A DNA stretch of 64,000 bases from Candidatus Stoquefichus sp. SB1 (lineage in GTDB: Bacteria > Bacillota_I > Bacilli_A > Erysipelotrichales > Coprobacillaceae), in NCBI RefSeq assembly GCF_001244545.1, contig NZ_LN852693.1, forward strand, positions 75,631-139,630, in the 5' to 3' direction. The position numbers were made by a program, and so were the translations under genes. The notes beneath the pieces were generated by a model. The model had not been told where the DNA came from. It did not search any database and saw only the letters and a program-made list of their open reading frames with translations. Below are positions 55,050 to 64,000 of the stretch, piece after piece. Each line of letters starts with the position of its first letter. The first letter of the stretch is position 1.

Positions 55050-55078
55050 AAGACATTTGTGATAGATTGGTATATAAT
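55050..55078 (+). promoter_or_regulatory. Promoter of the BTAD regulator
   Basis: AAGACA (55050-55055), a 17-bp spacer and a perfect TATAAT (55073-55078), 84 bases before the ATG. Confidence 0.55.
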
Positions 55079-55122
55079 AGGAACGTAAGAATATATTCAT
55101 TTATCATAGATATATATGTATA

Positions 55123-55143
55123 GCTTGACCCTATTAGGTTAAG
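55123..55143. promoter_or_regulatory. Inverted repeat in the BTAD-regulator leader
   Basis: CTTGACC (55124-55130) pairs with GGTTAAG (55137-55143) with one G-T pair and a 6-base loop, between the promoter and the start codon. It could be an operator for autoregulation or an RNA hairpin. Confidence 0.4.
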
Positions 55144-55162
55144 AAAAAGAAGGAGAATGATT

Positions 55163-56344
55163 ATGGAAAATAGACCAGTCTTGAACATTCAAACATTAGG
55201 AAAATTACGGATTTCATGTGGAGAGACGGTATTTCCTTTAGAGCGACAAAGAAGTGCCCAAGTTGAGTTACTAATTGTTTATTTAATTTTAAATCGTAAT
55301 ATGAATTTGACATCTTCACAATTAATTGATTTTTTATGGCCGGATGGTGATTCAGATAAACCTGAAGGTGCTTTGCGTAATCTTGTTTATCGTGCAAGAA
55401 AAGAAATGAAAAAATTTTTTGATGATATCAATTGTATTCAATCTCAGGGACGTGGGTATTATTGGAACTTAGATATTGAGTGTAAAATTGATTATGAAGA
55501 AATCATGAAGATGGCAAGTCGAGTTGAACAGGAAAGTGATTGGTTAAGAAAGTATGAAAAATGCTTAACATTATTGTCACTTTATCAAAATAACTTCTTG
55601 CCAGAATTTAATTATAATGATTGGATCATGCAAATGAATAATGCTTTAGAAGTGACTTGCTTAGATACTATTTTGCATACTTTTGACGTTTTGGTACAAC
55701 ATCAAAAGTATAATGAAATTTTAAAAATAACGAATCATCCACATATTCAAAATCTCTTAGATTCACGTTTATATGAGATGAAACTTTATGCATACTATAA
55801 ATCAGAACAATATGATACAGCTTTATCATTTTATCGTCAGACTGTTGATCTTTATTATAGTCGTTATGGAATGCCAGTTTCTCAGAAATTTAAAGGGATT
55901 TATCAATTAATTTTAGATACGATTCCAACTGCCCAAGTTGATGTAGATGAATTAGAGGAAAATTTAAATCATAATGGTAATGTAGATACAACATTTTATT
56001 GTGATTTTGAGGTTTTTAAAAATATTTATCAAGTGAATTTACGTTCGGCTAGACGTTCTATGAAAGCTCGTGTATTAGCACTGTTAACATTGGAAGATGA
56101 AACTTCTACATTATCTGAAAAACAGATTCAAGAAGAAGCGGGTATTTTAAGAAACGTTATTGCGAGTAGTTTACGTAAAAATGATGTTTTTTCTAAATTC
56201 AATATGACACAATTTTCATTAATTATTGCTTCGCCTGATCTTGATGGAGCAAGAATTGCTGTCAATCGTATTCAAAAACGTTATGATGAAAAAAAGAAAC
56301 ATGATGAGATGATATTGAAATCAGATTTGAAAAAGATTAATTAG
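55163..56344 (+). CDS. BTAD-type transcriptional regulator with a degenerate GGDEF-like C-terminus
   Basis: A 393-residue protein. The N-terminus is an OmpR-type winged helix of the AfsR/SARP kind (IQTLGKLRISCG, LEGALRNLVYRAR-like segment reading PEGALRNLVYRARKEM), followed by a tetratricopeptide-like BTAD domain (about 110-250). The last 120 residues resemble a GGDEF domain by LRKNDVFSKFNMTQFSLII, where NMTQF replaces GGDEF, so it cannot be a cyclase but might still bind a nucleotide. ATG 55163 has AAGGAG 7 bases upstream. It lies 11 bases before the giant surface protein gene and probably controls it. Confidence 0.8.
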   Translation: MENRPVLNIQTLGKLRISCGETVFPLERQRSAQVELLIVYLILNRNMNLTSSQLIDFLWPDGDSDKPEGALRNLVYRARKEMKKFFDDINCIQSQGRGYYWNLDIECKIDYEEIMKMASRVEQESDWLRKYEKCLTLLSLYQNNFLPEFNYNDWIMQMNNALEVTCLDTILHTFDVLVQHQKYNEILKITNHPHIQNLLDSRLYEMKLYAYYKSEQYDTALSFYRQTVDLYYSRYGMPVSQKFKGIYQLILDTIPTAQVDVDELEENLNHNGNVDTTFYCDFEVFKNIYQVNLRSARRSMKARVLALLTLEDETSTLSEKQIQEEAGILRNVIASSLRKNDVFSKFNMTQFSLIIASPDLDGARIAVNRIQKRYDEKKKHDEMILKSDLKKIN

Positions 56345-56355
56345 GAGGGAACGAA

Positions 56356-59300
56356 ATGAAAAAAATAAATGGCTTGTTGAAGAAAATAAGCGTTATTTTT
56401 CTAGCATTGACAATCGTTATGTCTTTGATTCAGTGGAGTGCTTTCAATCATGTCAATGCAAGTGAAAAAGCAATTGCGAATGTGACTTTTACTTCACAGA
56501 TTGTCACAAATGTTGGAGATAGTACATCAACTATTTCTAGTATAGAAACAGGAGCTCCCTTCTTTCTGGCATTAAGATATAATGTCAATTCTGGTGGGGA
56601 TAATGTACAATATAAAAGTTGTCAGATTTCTATAACTTTGCCTAGTTCTATTGAATTTGAAGAACTGGCAATTCCAGAGGGAACAACTTCTGTCTTTAAT
56701 AGTGCAAGAGTAGATAGTCTTGGAAAAATTAAAGTATTAAGAATTGATGCCGCAGATACATTAGAACCAGGGAATAGTGGAACGGTTTATCTGAAAATGC
56801 ATTTTAAAAATATGGAAACAACTGATGGTACAGTTGCTATTTTCGATGATATGGAAATGACAGGATTTGAACAAGCAGGGAATGTCGCAACTGAATTAGA
56901 AGGAGTTAAAATTCCAAGTGCAAAGATGACTGCTGTTGCTAATCAGGAGTGGACAATTAATAAAACAGTACAAAAACAAGATGGACAAGATACAAGTATT
57001 GTTGAAATTAATGGTGAAAAATTTTATAAAGTCAATTATCAAATAACAATTCGACCTGGTGCTGAAAATGTCAGTGCAAATCGTTATGGACGTTTAAACT
57101 GTGATCCTTTTATTTTAAAAGACATTTTACCTGATGGTTATCCAGATAAAGGAGAACCTCAATTATCTGAAATTAAAGTAGGAGACAAAATTTTGGTCAA
57201 AGATACAGATTATGTTATTGGCAAAGATGAACAAGGTAAAGACTATATTCAATTAAATTATGTCAATAAATATGATGGATCCGATAGCCAAAGCTTCATT
57301 CCAAAAGGAGCAGCTATTAATACAACGTATTCAATGACATTGTTATATAATTATGATGCTTATATGATTCGTCAAACTGAAGAATTTATTCAAAAAACTT
57401 TGACAAATGCAGCAACTTTAACTTATCAGCCGATAGGTAAAGAAAAAAAGACAGTAAGCAGTAGTGCGCCAGTTTTACTTGGTTGGCAAGAACAAGACCA
57501 GATGCATGTTGACTTTACAGTTACTAAAAAAGCAACTGTCAAAGCAACAGGAACGCCTTCTATAGGTATAGATGATACAAAAGTCTTTGATAAGACTTTA
57601 CAAAACATTTATTATCATAATGATTCAGATCATATTCAATTTGGTTTGTATATAGATAAAAATTGTACAACTTTAGCTAAAGATAATAATAATCAAGTTG
57701 TTAATCTAATCGCAATCGATGAAAATGGACAGGCAACTTTTAAGGATATTCCTTATGGAACTTATTATTTAAAAGAAGTTGGTGGTCCAAGTTTATTTAA
57801 AAATGATGGTGTTAAAGTTGTTGTGATTGATAGAAAAGATGGTTCAATGACTGTAGATAATCAAAAAGTAGAGAATGGTCATATTGATTTTATCAATACA
57901 ACTGATGATAAGGGATATGGTTATGTTGCTTTTTGGAAACGTGGATCAAGTGCGACTTCTAAAGATACAGGATGGTTAGCTGACGTAGGCTTTACTTTAA
58001 CAGATAGCAAAGGAAATACTTACAATGCAACATCAGATAAAAATGGTTTGGTTTTATTTGAAGGGATTCCAGCAGGAGACTATACAATTACTGAAAATAA
58101 AACAGATGATGGTGAATTTGAAGTTTCTACAGATTCATGGAAAATCACTGTGAAAGGAAATCAAGTTAATTATCCTGCAGGAATGAACGAATATAAAGAA
58201 AACGAAAATGTTTATCCATATGTTCAAAATGTTTCTAATAAAGGGAAATTAAAATTTATTAAGCAATCAAGTATTGATGAAAAAGGCTTGAATGGTGCTG
58301 TTTTTGAACTCTATGTTCCAGATAATTTAAATAAAGAATGGACTGCAGAGGAATTAAAAAACTTAGATACAAGTACGTTTAAGAATAAGCATACATTAGA
58401 TTGTGGTGATGGTTCATCTATAGAATCACCTGCTTTACAGCCTGGAATATATTTATATCGAGAAGTGAAAGCTCCAACAGGCTATACACTTGATTCTGAA
58501 TTAAAAACAGTGGTTGTAAAACAAAATGAACTTGTTGAAGTCAAGGTAGAGAACATTCCACAAGGAAAACTCATTGTTTACAAATATGGTAAACTTTCAT
58601 TAGAACATCCATTTAAAGTGCCATTGGAAGGTGCAGAATTTAAAATCTATACAGATAAGAATGCTACTGAAACTGTTAAGGATAGTAAAGGTGAAGATAT
58701 TGTTATTAAACCATATATACCGTTTAATGATAGTACAAGTGCTGTGTCTGATCCTGTATTTTTAGATGCAGGAACATACTATTTAAAAGAAACAAAAGCA
58801 CCAGATGGATATCAAATGTCAGATAAAATAATTGAATTTACGATTACTGTTAATCAAGAAACAGGAATAAATGTCGATAATGCAGTTAAACATCAGGGGT
58901 TTGTTAGTTTGCATAAAACAGATGCAAAAGATTCTGGTAAAAGTCTTCAAGGTGCAGAATTTGAAATTAAGGATTTAAGTGGTAAAGTTGTTGACACTTT
59001 AATAACAGATGAAAATGGAAATGATCAATCAAAATTCCTTCCTTCTGGAAAATATACATTAGTCGAAACAAAAGCTCCAGATGGGTATATTCTTTTAACA
59101 AAAGAAGTTCAATTTGAGATTAATGATAATGAAGAAACTAAAATTACTAATACTGATATAGCCAATATTCCTTATATGAAATATCAGTTTACAAAAGTTG
59201 ATTCAACTACAAATAAACCTATTGAAGGTGTGACTTTCCGTTTGTATGAAGAAAATCCAGACCATAATTCAAGTGCTTCTTACCGTGAGATGAGAAGTGA

Positions 59301-62300
59301 TAAAAATGGTATTGTGACATTTGATAATCTTGTTAATGGAAAGACATATTATTTTAAAGAATCAGCAACGAAAAACGAATATACACTAGATACAACAGTT
59401 TATTCATTTACTGCTAATATTGATAAGACAACTCAACTGTCTAATAGTTGGGTACAACAAGGAAATCCAATAGAGAATCATCCTAAAGGAAAATTTACGA
59501 TTCATAAAAAACTAATAGGTATGGATTCTATAGGTACTTCTAATCTTAAAGGAATTACTTTTAGATATTATCCAAAATTGACTGAAGACTTTATTAAAGA
59601 TCGAGAAACAGCTAAAAAAGAGAATACTTATCAAACATTAGGAACAACACCAGAAAATGGAAAACTTCAATCTAAACTTCTTGATGCAGGTGAATATTGG
59701 GTAGAAGAGGATAAGAATGATAGTTATAATCCAATTGATCCGCAAGTTGTGACAGTAAAAGAGGGGATAACTGATAATAAAAATGAGGATTCAGGATTAT
59801 TTGTAATTAATAATACCTATGCTAAAGGAAAACTGAAACTCAAGAAAATCAGTTCCACTGATAAGAAAGGAATTGATGTCACTTTCTCAGTTTATAAAAA
59901 AGTACCTAATCTTGTTGATTATTCAGGGCAAAAGGTAATATTTACTGTACGTACTGATGCTGCAGATGGAACAGATATTGGTGAAAAATTGAGTACCCAT
60001 TGGTTTGATCCTGGTGATTATGTTTTGGTTGAAAAAGAAATTCATAGTGGTTCTTATATTTTGGACAAAACACCTCATGAGTTTACAATTGAGGCTGGGA
60101 AAACAAATACAAAATATTATGATGATCCGATTCTTAATGTTCCATCAAGTTCTCTTTCATTAAAAAAATATGAATCATGGAGTTCTGTTGGGCAAGAAGA
60201 AGTTAATTTTGTTTCAAAAGGATTCAAATTTAAAATTTATCATGCAATTGAGTGTGATGCCTCTATAGAAGGTGCACTTGAACTTAATGGTTCGTATTAT
60301 AAAAAGGGAACTGATACTGGTGAAACAATCACTAGTGGTGAAGATAAAGTAAGTTTAGACCAATTATATGCAGGTTTCTATATTGTTGAAGAAGTTTTAA
60401 CCGCTGAACAAAAGGCGGAAGGATACTCTCAAGCACAATCTCAGGTTGTCGAATTGAAATCTGGAGAAGAAACATTAGTTACTTTTAAAAACAAGAATGC
60501 AAATAGCAAGATTAAAATCACGAAGGTTGATGCAGAAAATCATGAGAAACTTCTTGATGACGCTGAATTTGAAATTTATCGTCTCGCTGAAGGTAGTGAA
60601 ATAAGTGAAGAAATCATGATAGGTGATCAAACATATCATGTTGTTTCAGCAAACTTGAAATATACGATTAAATCTGGAACTGCTATTATTTATGATAGTA
60701 ATGGGCAGGAAATCACTCAAACTGGTGTTGGATATTCTGGATTCTTAAAACCAGGTGAAACTTATTTCTTAAAAGAAACAAAGACACCTGATGGATATGA
60801 AGCAAGTCAGATTTGGACAAAAGTTGGACCGTTAGTCAGTGGTCAATTGTCAGAAGTGACAATTGAAAACTATAAACCAAAAGAAGCAATCGGAAGCAAG
60901 GTTGATGGTCTAGGTAATAAGGTACAAGGTGCTACATTTGCACTCTTCTCATCGAAATTAAATGCTGATGCTGTTGCTCAATTAACAGATGAACAATTGG
61001 CAACACTAGCAACAAATGAGGATATGCAAAATCAATATCATGTTTTACAAGTTACGACATCTGATAAGAATGGACAAATCAAATTTACGAATTTAGATGT
61101 AACACAAACTTATTATGTGTTAGAGATTAAAGCTCCAACGGACAAAGATAATCATCCAACTCATGAAAGAGACAAGCAAGTCCATGAAGTTAAAATTCAA
61201 GTCAATGGTAATCAATATTCTCTCATTGATAAGAAAACAAATGAAATATTATCAGTTGTCAATTATTTATATCAAAGAATTTGGATAAATAAGACTTTTA
61301 CATTTGCTAAAGAAACAAAACCTCTAAATGGTGTTAATTTTAATGTCTATGCAGCAGTAAAAACTGATAGGCCTGAAGAAGCAGTGATTACAAAGGATGG
61401 TATATCTTATAAATTAGGGGACAAAGTTGATACTTTACACACTGGAACAGATACAACTCAAGGTGATGGTGGCGCCATCAGTATTAGGTTACCAGCGGGA
61501 GTCTATATTATTGAAGAAGATGGTTCTTCACTACCTAATCATGGATTAATTGTTAATGATACAAATCGTTATCATATTGTAGAATTAACAAATATTGATA
61601 AGAATAATCCAACAGACAATAAAGATTTATATACAAATCCAATTAACAATACAACTGAATATGGTTCTTTCTATTTCAATAAAGTTTCTAATGTTAATGA
61701 TAAAAAGCTGAAGGCTACATTTACATTGCAAGTCAAAGGAAATGATGGACAGTATACTGATTATAAACTTAATAACAATATTGTCAAAATAGAAACTGAT
61801 GGAACAAATATTTTCAAATTTTATGAAAAATATAATGCTCTTTTACCAGTAGGAAGTTATCAGTTAAAAGAAGTCAGTGTTGAATCTGGTTATACAATGA
61901 GTGAACCAATTCAATTTGAGATTCAAGCTGGAAAAATAACTGGAATGGACAATGGAACTATCACTTATTATGAATCAGCAACTGAGGCTGCTACCAATCC
62001 ATTAGTTATGGTTAATAATGCTCAAGGTCATTTAAATCTTAAAAAGATTGGTAGACGCATATATGAAAATAATTTGACTGAAGACAAGGCTTTAGCAGGT
62101 GCTGAGTTTGAAATTTATAAATATAAATTAAAGAATGGTCAATTGCAGTTAGACGAAAAAGTGGGAACAGGGTTGTCACAATCTAATAGTCAAATTGAAT
62201 TCTATAATTTGGAAAAGAAAAATGTAACAAATACAAACTGGTTGGATGCAGGTGACTATGTTATTAAAGAAATATCTGTAGGAGAGTCTAATGAAAAACT

Positions 62301-64000
62301 TGGTTATAAAGCAGGATATTTAGGCAAATTCACAATTATTAGCAATCAACTTACAAAAGAAGTGACAGAAATTGATAATAGTGGTCAAGTGATAGGCCAA
62401 CCTGGAGAGTCTATCATTAACGAATCATTATATGGTCGTTTTACCATTCAAAAAGTTGATCAGTATAATCCAAATAAAAAACTAAAAGGTGTTGAATTTG
62501 AAATCTATACAAAAAATGGCTTGAAATATACAAAAGTCAATGCTGAGAATATGGTGACAAATGATGAAGGAATTGCTAAATCACCATTATTACCAGCAGG
62601 AAATTATTATTTAAAAGAAGTAAAGACTTTAGGTGGATACGTCTTAAATAGTGAATACTTAGGACCATATATAGTTAATAAACAAGAAGTAACACAATCT
62701 GTTTCAGTTACAAATGTTATGAAACAATCTCTTAAGGTTATTAAGATTGATTCGGAATCAAAAAATGAAATCACTAATTTAAAGGGTACAACTTTTGAAT
62801 TGTATCAAAATAAGACTGACAATAAGCCACTTCAAGTCGCCACTTATGAAGAAAATATAGGTATTGTCTTTAATGATTTAAAAGCAGATACAACTTATTA
62901 TCTTAAAGAAATTAAGGCGCCAGCAGGATATGAATTGAAGTCAGATTTTATTGAAGTGAAAACTGGAAAATCACAAGATGATTCAACAAATCCGGTTGTT
63001 ACAGAAATCAAGGTTAAAAACGATTTGTTAGGAAGTTTGATAATTCAAAAGGTTGCTCAATGGGATATGCCAGGAAGTACTTCGCAAAAATTACCATTAA
63101 GTGGTGTTGAATTTACTTTGTATAAGGCTGATGGCACGACTGTTGTGACTAAAGATGTGACTGATACTAATGGAGAGTTATTGTTTATTGGTCTTGCACA
63201 GGGAGATTATGTTCTTAAAGAAACAAAATCTATTGAAGGTTTTGCAGCAAATAACGAAACTTATGATGTTAAGATTGTAAAAGGAAAACAAAATACTGTT
63301 TATACAGGTGAAAAGGCAATTGTTAATAATCCTATTTTAGGTAAGTTTGAATTTACAAAAGTTGATGCTGCTAATAATCCGTTATCAGAAGCAAAATTCC
63401 GATTAATTCATATAGATGACAATAACAAGGAAACTGTTGTCTTTAATGAGTTTAAAACAAATGATAAAGGTTATTTTGCATCAAGAATGTTAGATCTAGG
63501 TCATTATCGCTTAGAAGAAATCGAAGCACCTGATGGTTTTGCTAAAATTGAACCTATTACATTTGATATTGTTGCAAAACAAATTACACGTTTAGGTATT
63601 GATGGTAAGATTACGGATCATGCTCAAGGTGAAATTACGATTGTTAAATATAATGATGTAAGTGATTATTTAGGTGGTTCAAATGAAACATTAGCCGGTG
63701 TTCATTTTGGTTTGTATACTTCTAACAATAAGCTTATTGAAGAAAAAGTGACAGATGCAAATGGTAAGATTGTTTGGGAAAATGTTGATCCTGGAAACTA
63801 TTATGTTCAGGAAATTAATTCTAAAGATAATCCTCAAGGATACAAATATAGTGATAAATCATACAATGTAGAAGTAAAGAGTGGTGAAGCAACATTAGTT
63901 AATTATCATCCTGAAGGTACAACAGGTGGAGAAATCATTAATTATTCAACGATGGGTAAAATTGTTGTTAAGAAGTTAGATAAGAATAATTCTGCTTTAA
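56356..64000 (+). CDS. Giant secreted surface protein with SpaA/Cna-B-type repeats (partial, 3' end beyond window)
   Basis: The frame is open from ATG 56356 to the last base, at least 2548 codons. It starts with a signal peptide (MKKINGLLKKISVIFLALTI, cleavage probably after VNA at about residue 35), then an N-terminal region of about 420 residues without clear repeats. From about 57.5 kb come SpaA/Cna-B-like modules. The module hallmark, a YxLKExxxPxGY-type E-box, appears about 19 times: near 57757, 58075, 58441, 58771, 59047, 59338, 59689, 60013, 60373, 60754, 61105, 61498, 61855, 62251, 62599, 62890, 63202, 63499 and 63793. Such domains form internal Lys-Asn/Asp isopeptide bonds and build stiff stalks or pili. 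The C-terminus and any LPxTG anchor lie outside. AGGAGGG precedes the ATG. Confidence 0.92.
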   Translation, partial: MKKINGLLKKISVIFLALTIVMSLIQWSAFNHVNASEKAIANVTFTSQIVTNVGDSTSTISSIETGAPFFLALRYNVNSGGDNVQYKSCQISITLPSSIEFEELAIPEGTTSVFNSARVDSLGKIKVLRIDAADTLEPGNSGTVYLKMHFKNMETTDGTVAIFDDMEMTGFEQAGNVATELEGVKIPSAKMTAVANQEWTINKTVQKQDGQDTSIVEINGEKFYKVNYQITIRPGAENVSANRYGRLNCDPFILKDILPDGYPDKGEPQLSEIKVGDKILVKDTDYVIGKDEQGKDYIQLNYVNKYDGSDSQSFIPKGAAINTTYSMTLLYNYDAYMIRQTEEFIQKTLTNAATLTYQPIGKEKKTVSSSAPVLLGWQEQDQMHVDFTVTKKATVKATGTPSIGIDDTKVFDKTLQNIYYHNDSDHIQFGLYIDKNCTTLAKDNNNQVVNLIAIDENGQATFKDIPYGTYYLKEVGGPSLFKNDGVKVVVIDRKDGSMTVDNQKVENGHIDFINTTDDKGYGYVAFWKRGSSATSKDTGWLADVGFTLTDSKGNTYNATSDKNGLVLFEGIPAGDYTITENKTDDGEFEVSTDSWKITVKGNQVNYPAGMNEYKENENVYPYVQNVSNKGKLKFIKQSSIDEKGLNGAVFELYVPDNLNKEWTAEELKNLDTSTFKNKHTLDCGDGSSIESPALQPGIYLYREVKAPTGYTLDSELKTVVVKQNELVEVKVENIPQGKLIVYKYGKLSLEHPFKVPLEGAEFKIYTDKNATETVKDSKGEDIVIKPYIPFNDSTSAVSDPVFLDAGTYYLKETKAPDGYQMSDKIIEFTITVNQETGINVDNAVKHQGFVSLHKTDAKDSGKSLQGAEFEIKDLSGKVVDTLITDENGNDQSKFLPSGKYTLVETKAPDGYILLTKEVQFEINDNEETKITNTDIANIPYMKYQFTKVDSTTNKPIEGVTFRLYEENPDHNSSASYREMRSDKNGIVTFDNLVNGKTYYFKESATKNEYTLDTTVYSFTANIDKTTQLSNSWVQQGNPIENHPKGKFTIHKKLIGMDSIGTSNLKGITFRYYPKLTEDFIKDRETAKKENTYQTLGTTPENGKLQSKLLDAGEYWVEEDKNDSYNPIDPQVVTVKEGITDNKNEDSGLFVINNTYAKGKLKLKKISSTDKKGIDVTFSVYKKVPNLVDYSGQKVIFTVRTDAADGTDIGEKLSTHWFDPGDYVLVEKEIHSGSYILDKTPHEFTIEAGKTNTKYYDDPILNVPSSSLSLKKYESWSSVGQEEVNFVSKGFKFKIYHAIECDASIEGALELNGSYYKKGTDTGETITSGEDKVSLDQLYAGFYIVEEVLTAEQKAEGYSQAQSQVVELKSGEETLVTFKNKNANSKIKITKVDAENHEKLLDDAEFEIYRLAEGSEISEEIMIGDQTYHVVSANLKYTIKSGTAIIYDSNGQEITQTGVGYSGFLKPGETYFLKETKTPDGYEASQIWTKVGPLVSGQLSEVTIENYKPKEAIGSKVDGLGNKVQGATFALFSSKLNADAVAQLTDEQLATLATNEDMQNQYHVLQVTTSDKNGQIKFTNLDVTQTYYVLEIKAPTDKDNHPTHERDKQVHEVKIQVNGNQYSLIDKKTNEILSVVNYLYQRIWINKTFTFAKETKPLNGVNFNVYAAVKTDRPEEAVITKDGISYKLGDKVDTLHTGTDTTQGDGGAISIRLPAGVYIIEEDGSSLPNHGLIVNDTNRYHIVELTNIDKNNPTDNKDLYTNPINNTTEYGSFYFNKVSNVNDKKLKATFTLQVKGNDGQYTDYKLNNNIVKIETDGTNIFKFYEKYNALLPVGSYQLKEVSVESGYTMSEPIQFEIQAGKITGMDNGTITYYESATEAATNPLVMVNNAQGHLNLKKIGRRIYENNLTEDKALAGAEFEIYKYKLKNGQLQLDEKVGTGLSQSNSQIEFYNLEKKNVTNTNWLDAGDYVIKEISVGESNEKLGYKAGYLGKFTIISNQLTKEVTEIDNSGQVIGQPGESIINESLYGRFTIQKVDQYNPNKKLKGVEFEIYTKNGLKYTKVNAENMVTNDEGIAKSPLLPAGNYYLKEVKTLGGYVLNSEYLGPYIVNKQEVTQSVSVTNVMKQSLKVIKIDSESKNEITNLKGTTFELYQNKTDNKPLQVATYEENIGIVFNDLKADTTYYLKEIKAPAGYELKSDFIEVKTGKSQDDSTNPVVTEIKVKNDLLGSLIIQKVAQWDMPGSTSQKLPLSGVEFTLYKADGTTVVTKDVTDTNGELLFIGLAQGDYVLKETKSIEGFAANNETYDVKIVKGKQNTVYTGEKAIVNNPILGKFEFTKVDAANNPLSEAKFRLIHIDDNNKETVVFNEFKTNDKGYFASRMLDLGHYRLEEIEAPDGFAKIEPITFDIVAKQITRLGIDGKITDHAQGEITIVKYNDVSDYLGGSNETLAGVHFGLYTSNNKLIEEKVTDANGKIVWENVDPGNYYVQEINSKDNPQGYKYSDKSYNVEVKSGEATLVNYHPEGTTGGEIINYSTMGKIVVKKLDKNNSAL

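Noticed and set aside
54985-55162. Riboswitch upstream of the BTAD regulator
   Set aside because: Only one small inverted repeat is visible; no conserved riboswitch core was recognised.
57426-57608. 60-residue minus-strand frame
   Set aside because: Antisense shadow of the giant surface protein gene.
57757-63800. Regular motif spacing that could suggest a CRISPR or DNA repeat array
   Set aside because: The periodicity is at protein level (E-box motifs in an open frame); the DNA between motifs is diverged and there are no identical direct repeats with spacers.

Overview
The window looks like the chromosome of a low-GC Gram-positive bacterium of the Bacillota. Several things point there: very AT-rich coding and intergenic sequence, AGGAGG-type ribosome binding sites, T-box leaders on hisS and tyrS, a CcpA-type regulator, GatCAB, and gene orders known from Bacillus (spoVB-comN-recJ-apt-rel, hisS-aspS, murC-ytxG-ytxH-ccpA, pcrA-ligA-camS-gatCAB). 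An Erysipelotrichia-type gut Firmicute is my best guess. That is inference from style, not a database result. I saw no rRNA, tRNA, CRISPR array or prophage.

Layout. 1-7.1 kb: the end of a GGDEF protein, then a flippase, a ComN-like protein, recJ, apt, rel and an atypical ndk. 7.1-10.2 kb: a decayed island with a small ORF, pseudogene remnants on both strands and a complete ISL3-family insertion sequence whose 8-bp target duplication is still perfect. 10.2-14.8 kb: T-box-hisS, aspS, an M24 peptidase and an unlisted 44-residue gene on the minus strand. 14.9-19.7 kb: murC, ytxG/ytxH-like genes, ccpA and a ClC antiporter. 19.7-24.6 kb: T-box-tyrS, a tandem-FKBP lipoprotein, truB, ribF and a Ppx/GppA phosphatase. 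24.7-29.7 kb: Na/Pi transporter, ROK kinase and an ABC exporter. 29.8-40.6 kb: pcrA, ligA, camS, gatCAB, a membrane protein and an RlmD-type methyltransferase. 40.7-46 kb: a Y-family polymerase with a YolD partner behind a long inverted repeat, an RlmI-like methyltransferase, a NagB-like protein and an Rpn-type nuclease. 46.3-50.4 kb: GNAT, amidohydrolase, LysR and MFS genes.

50.4-64 kb is the accessory surface region and the most interesting part. A transglutaminase-like lipoprotein leads a tightly coupled operon of a PilC/GspF-like membrane protein, four small single-pass membrane proteins and a PilT ATPase. I see no PilB, major pilin or prepilin peptidase in it. A BTAD-type regulator with a degenerate GGDEF-like tail follows. 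It sits directly upstream of a giant secreted protein that stays open for at least 2548 codons to the window end, with about 19 regularly spaced SpaA/Cna-B-type modules.

Recurring themes are extended -10 promoters (TGn-TATAAT) without a good -35, and terminators packed so tightly that stop codons lie in the hairpin stem or loop, including two convergent pairs whose two stop codons share one loop.
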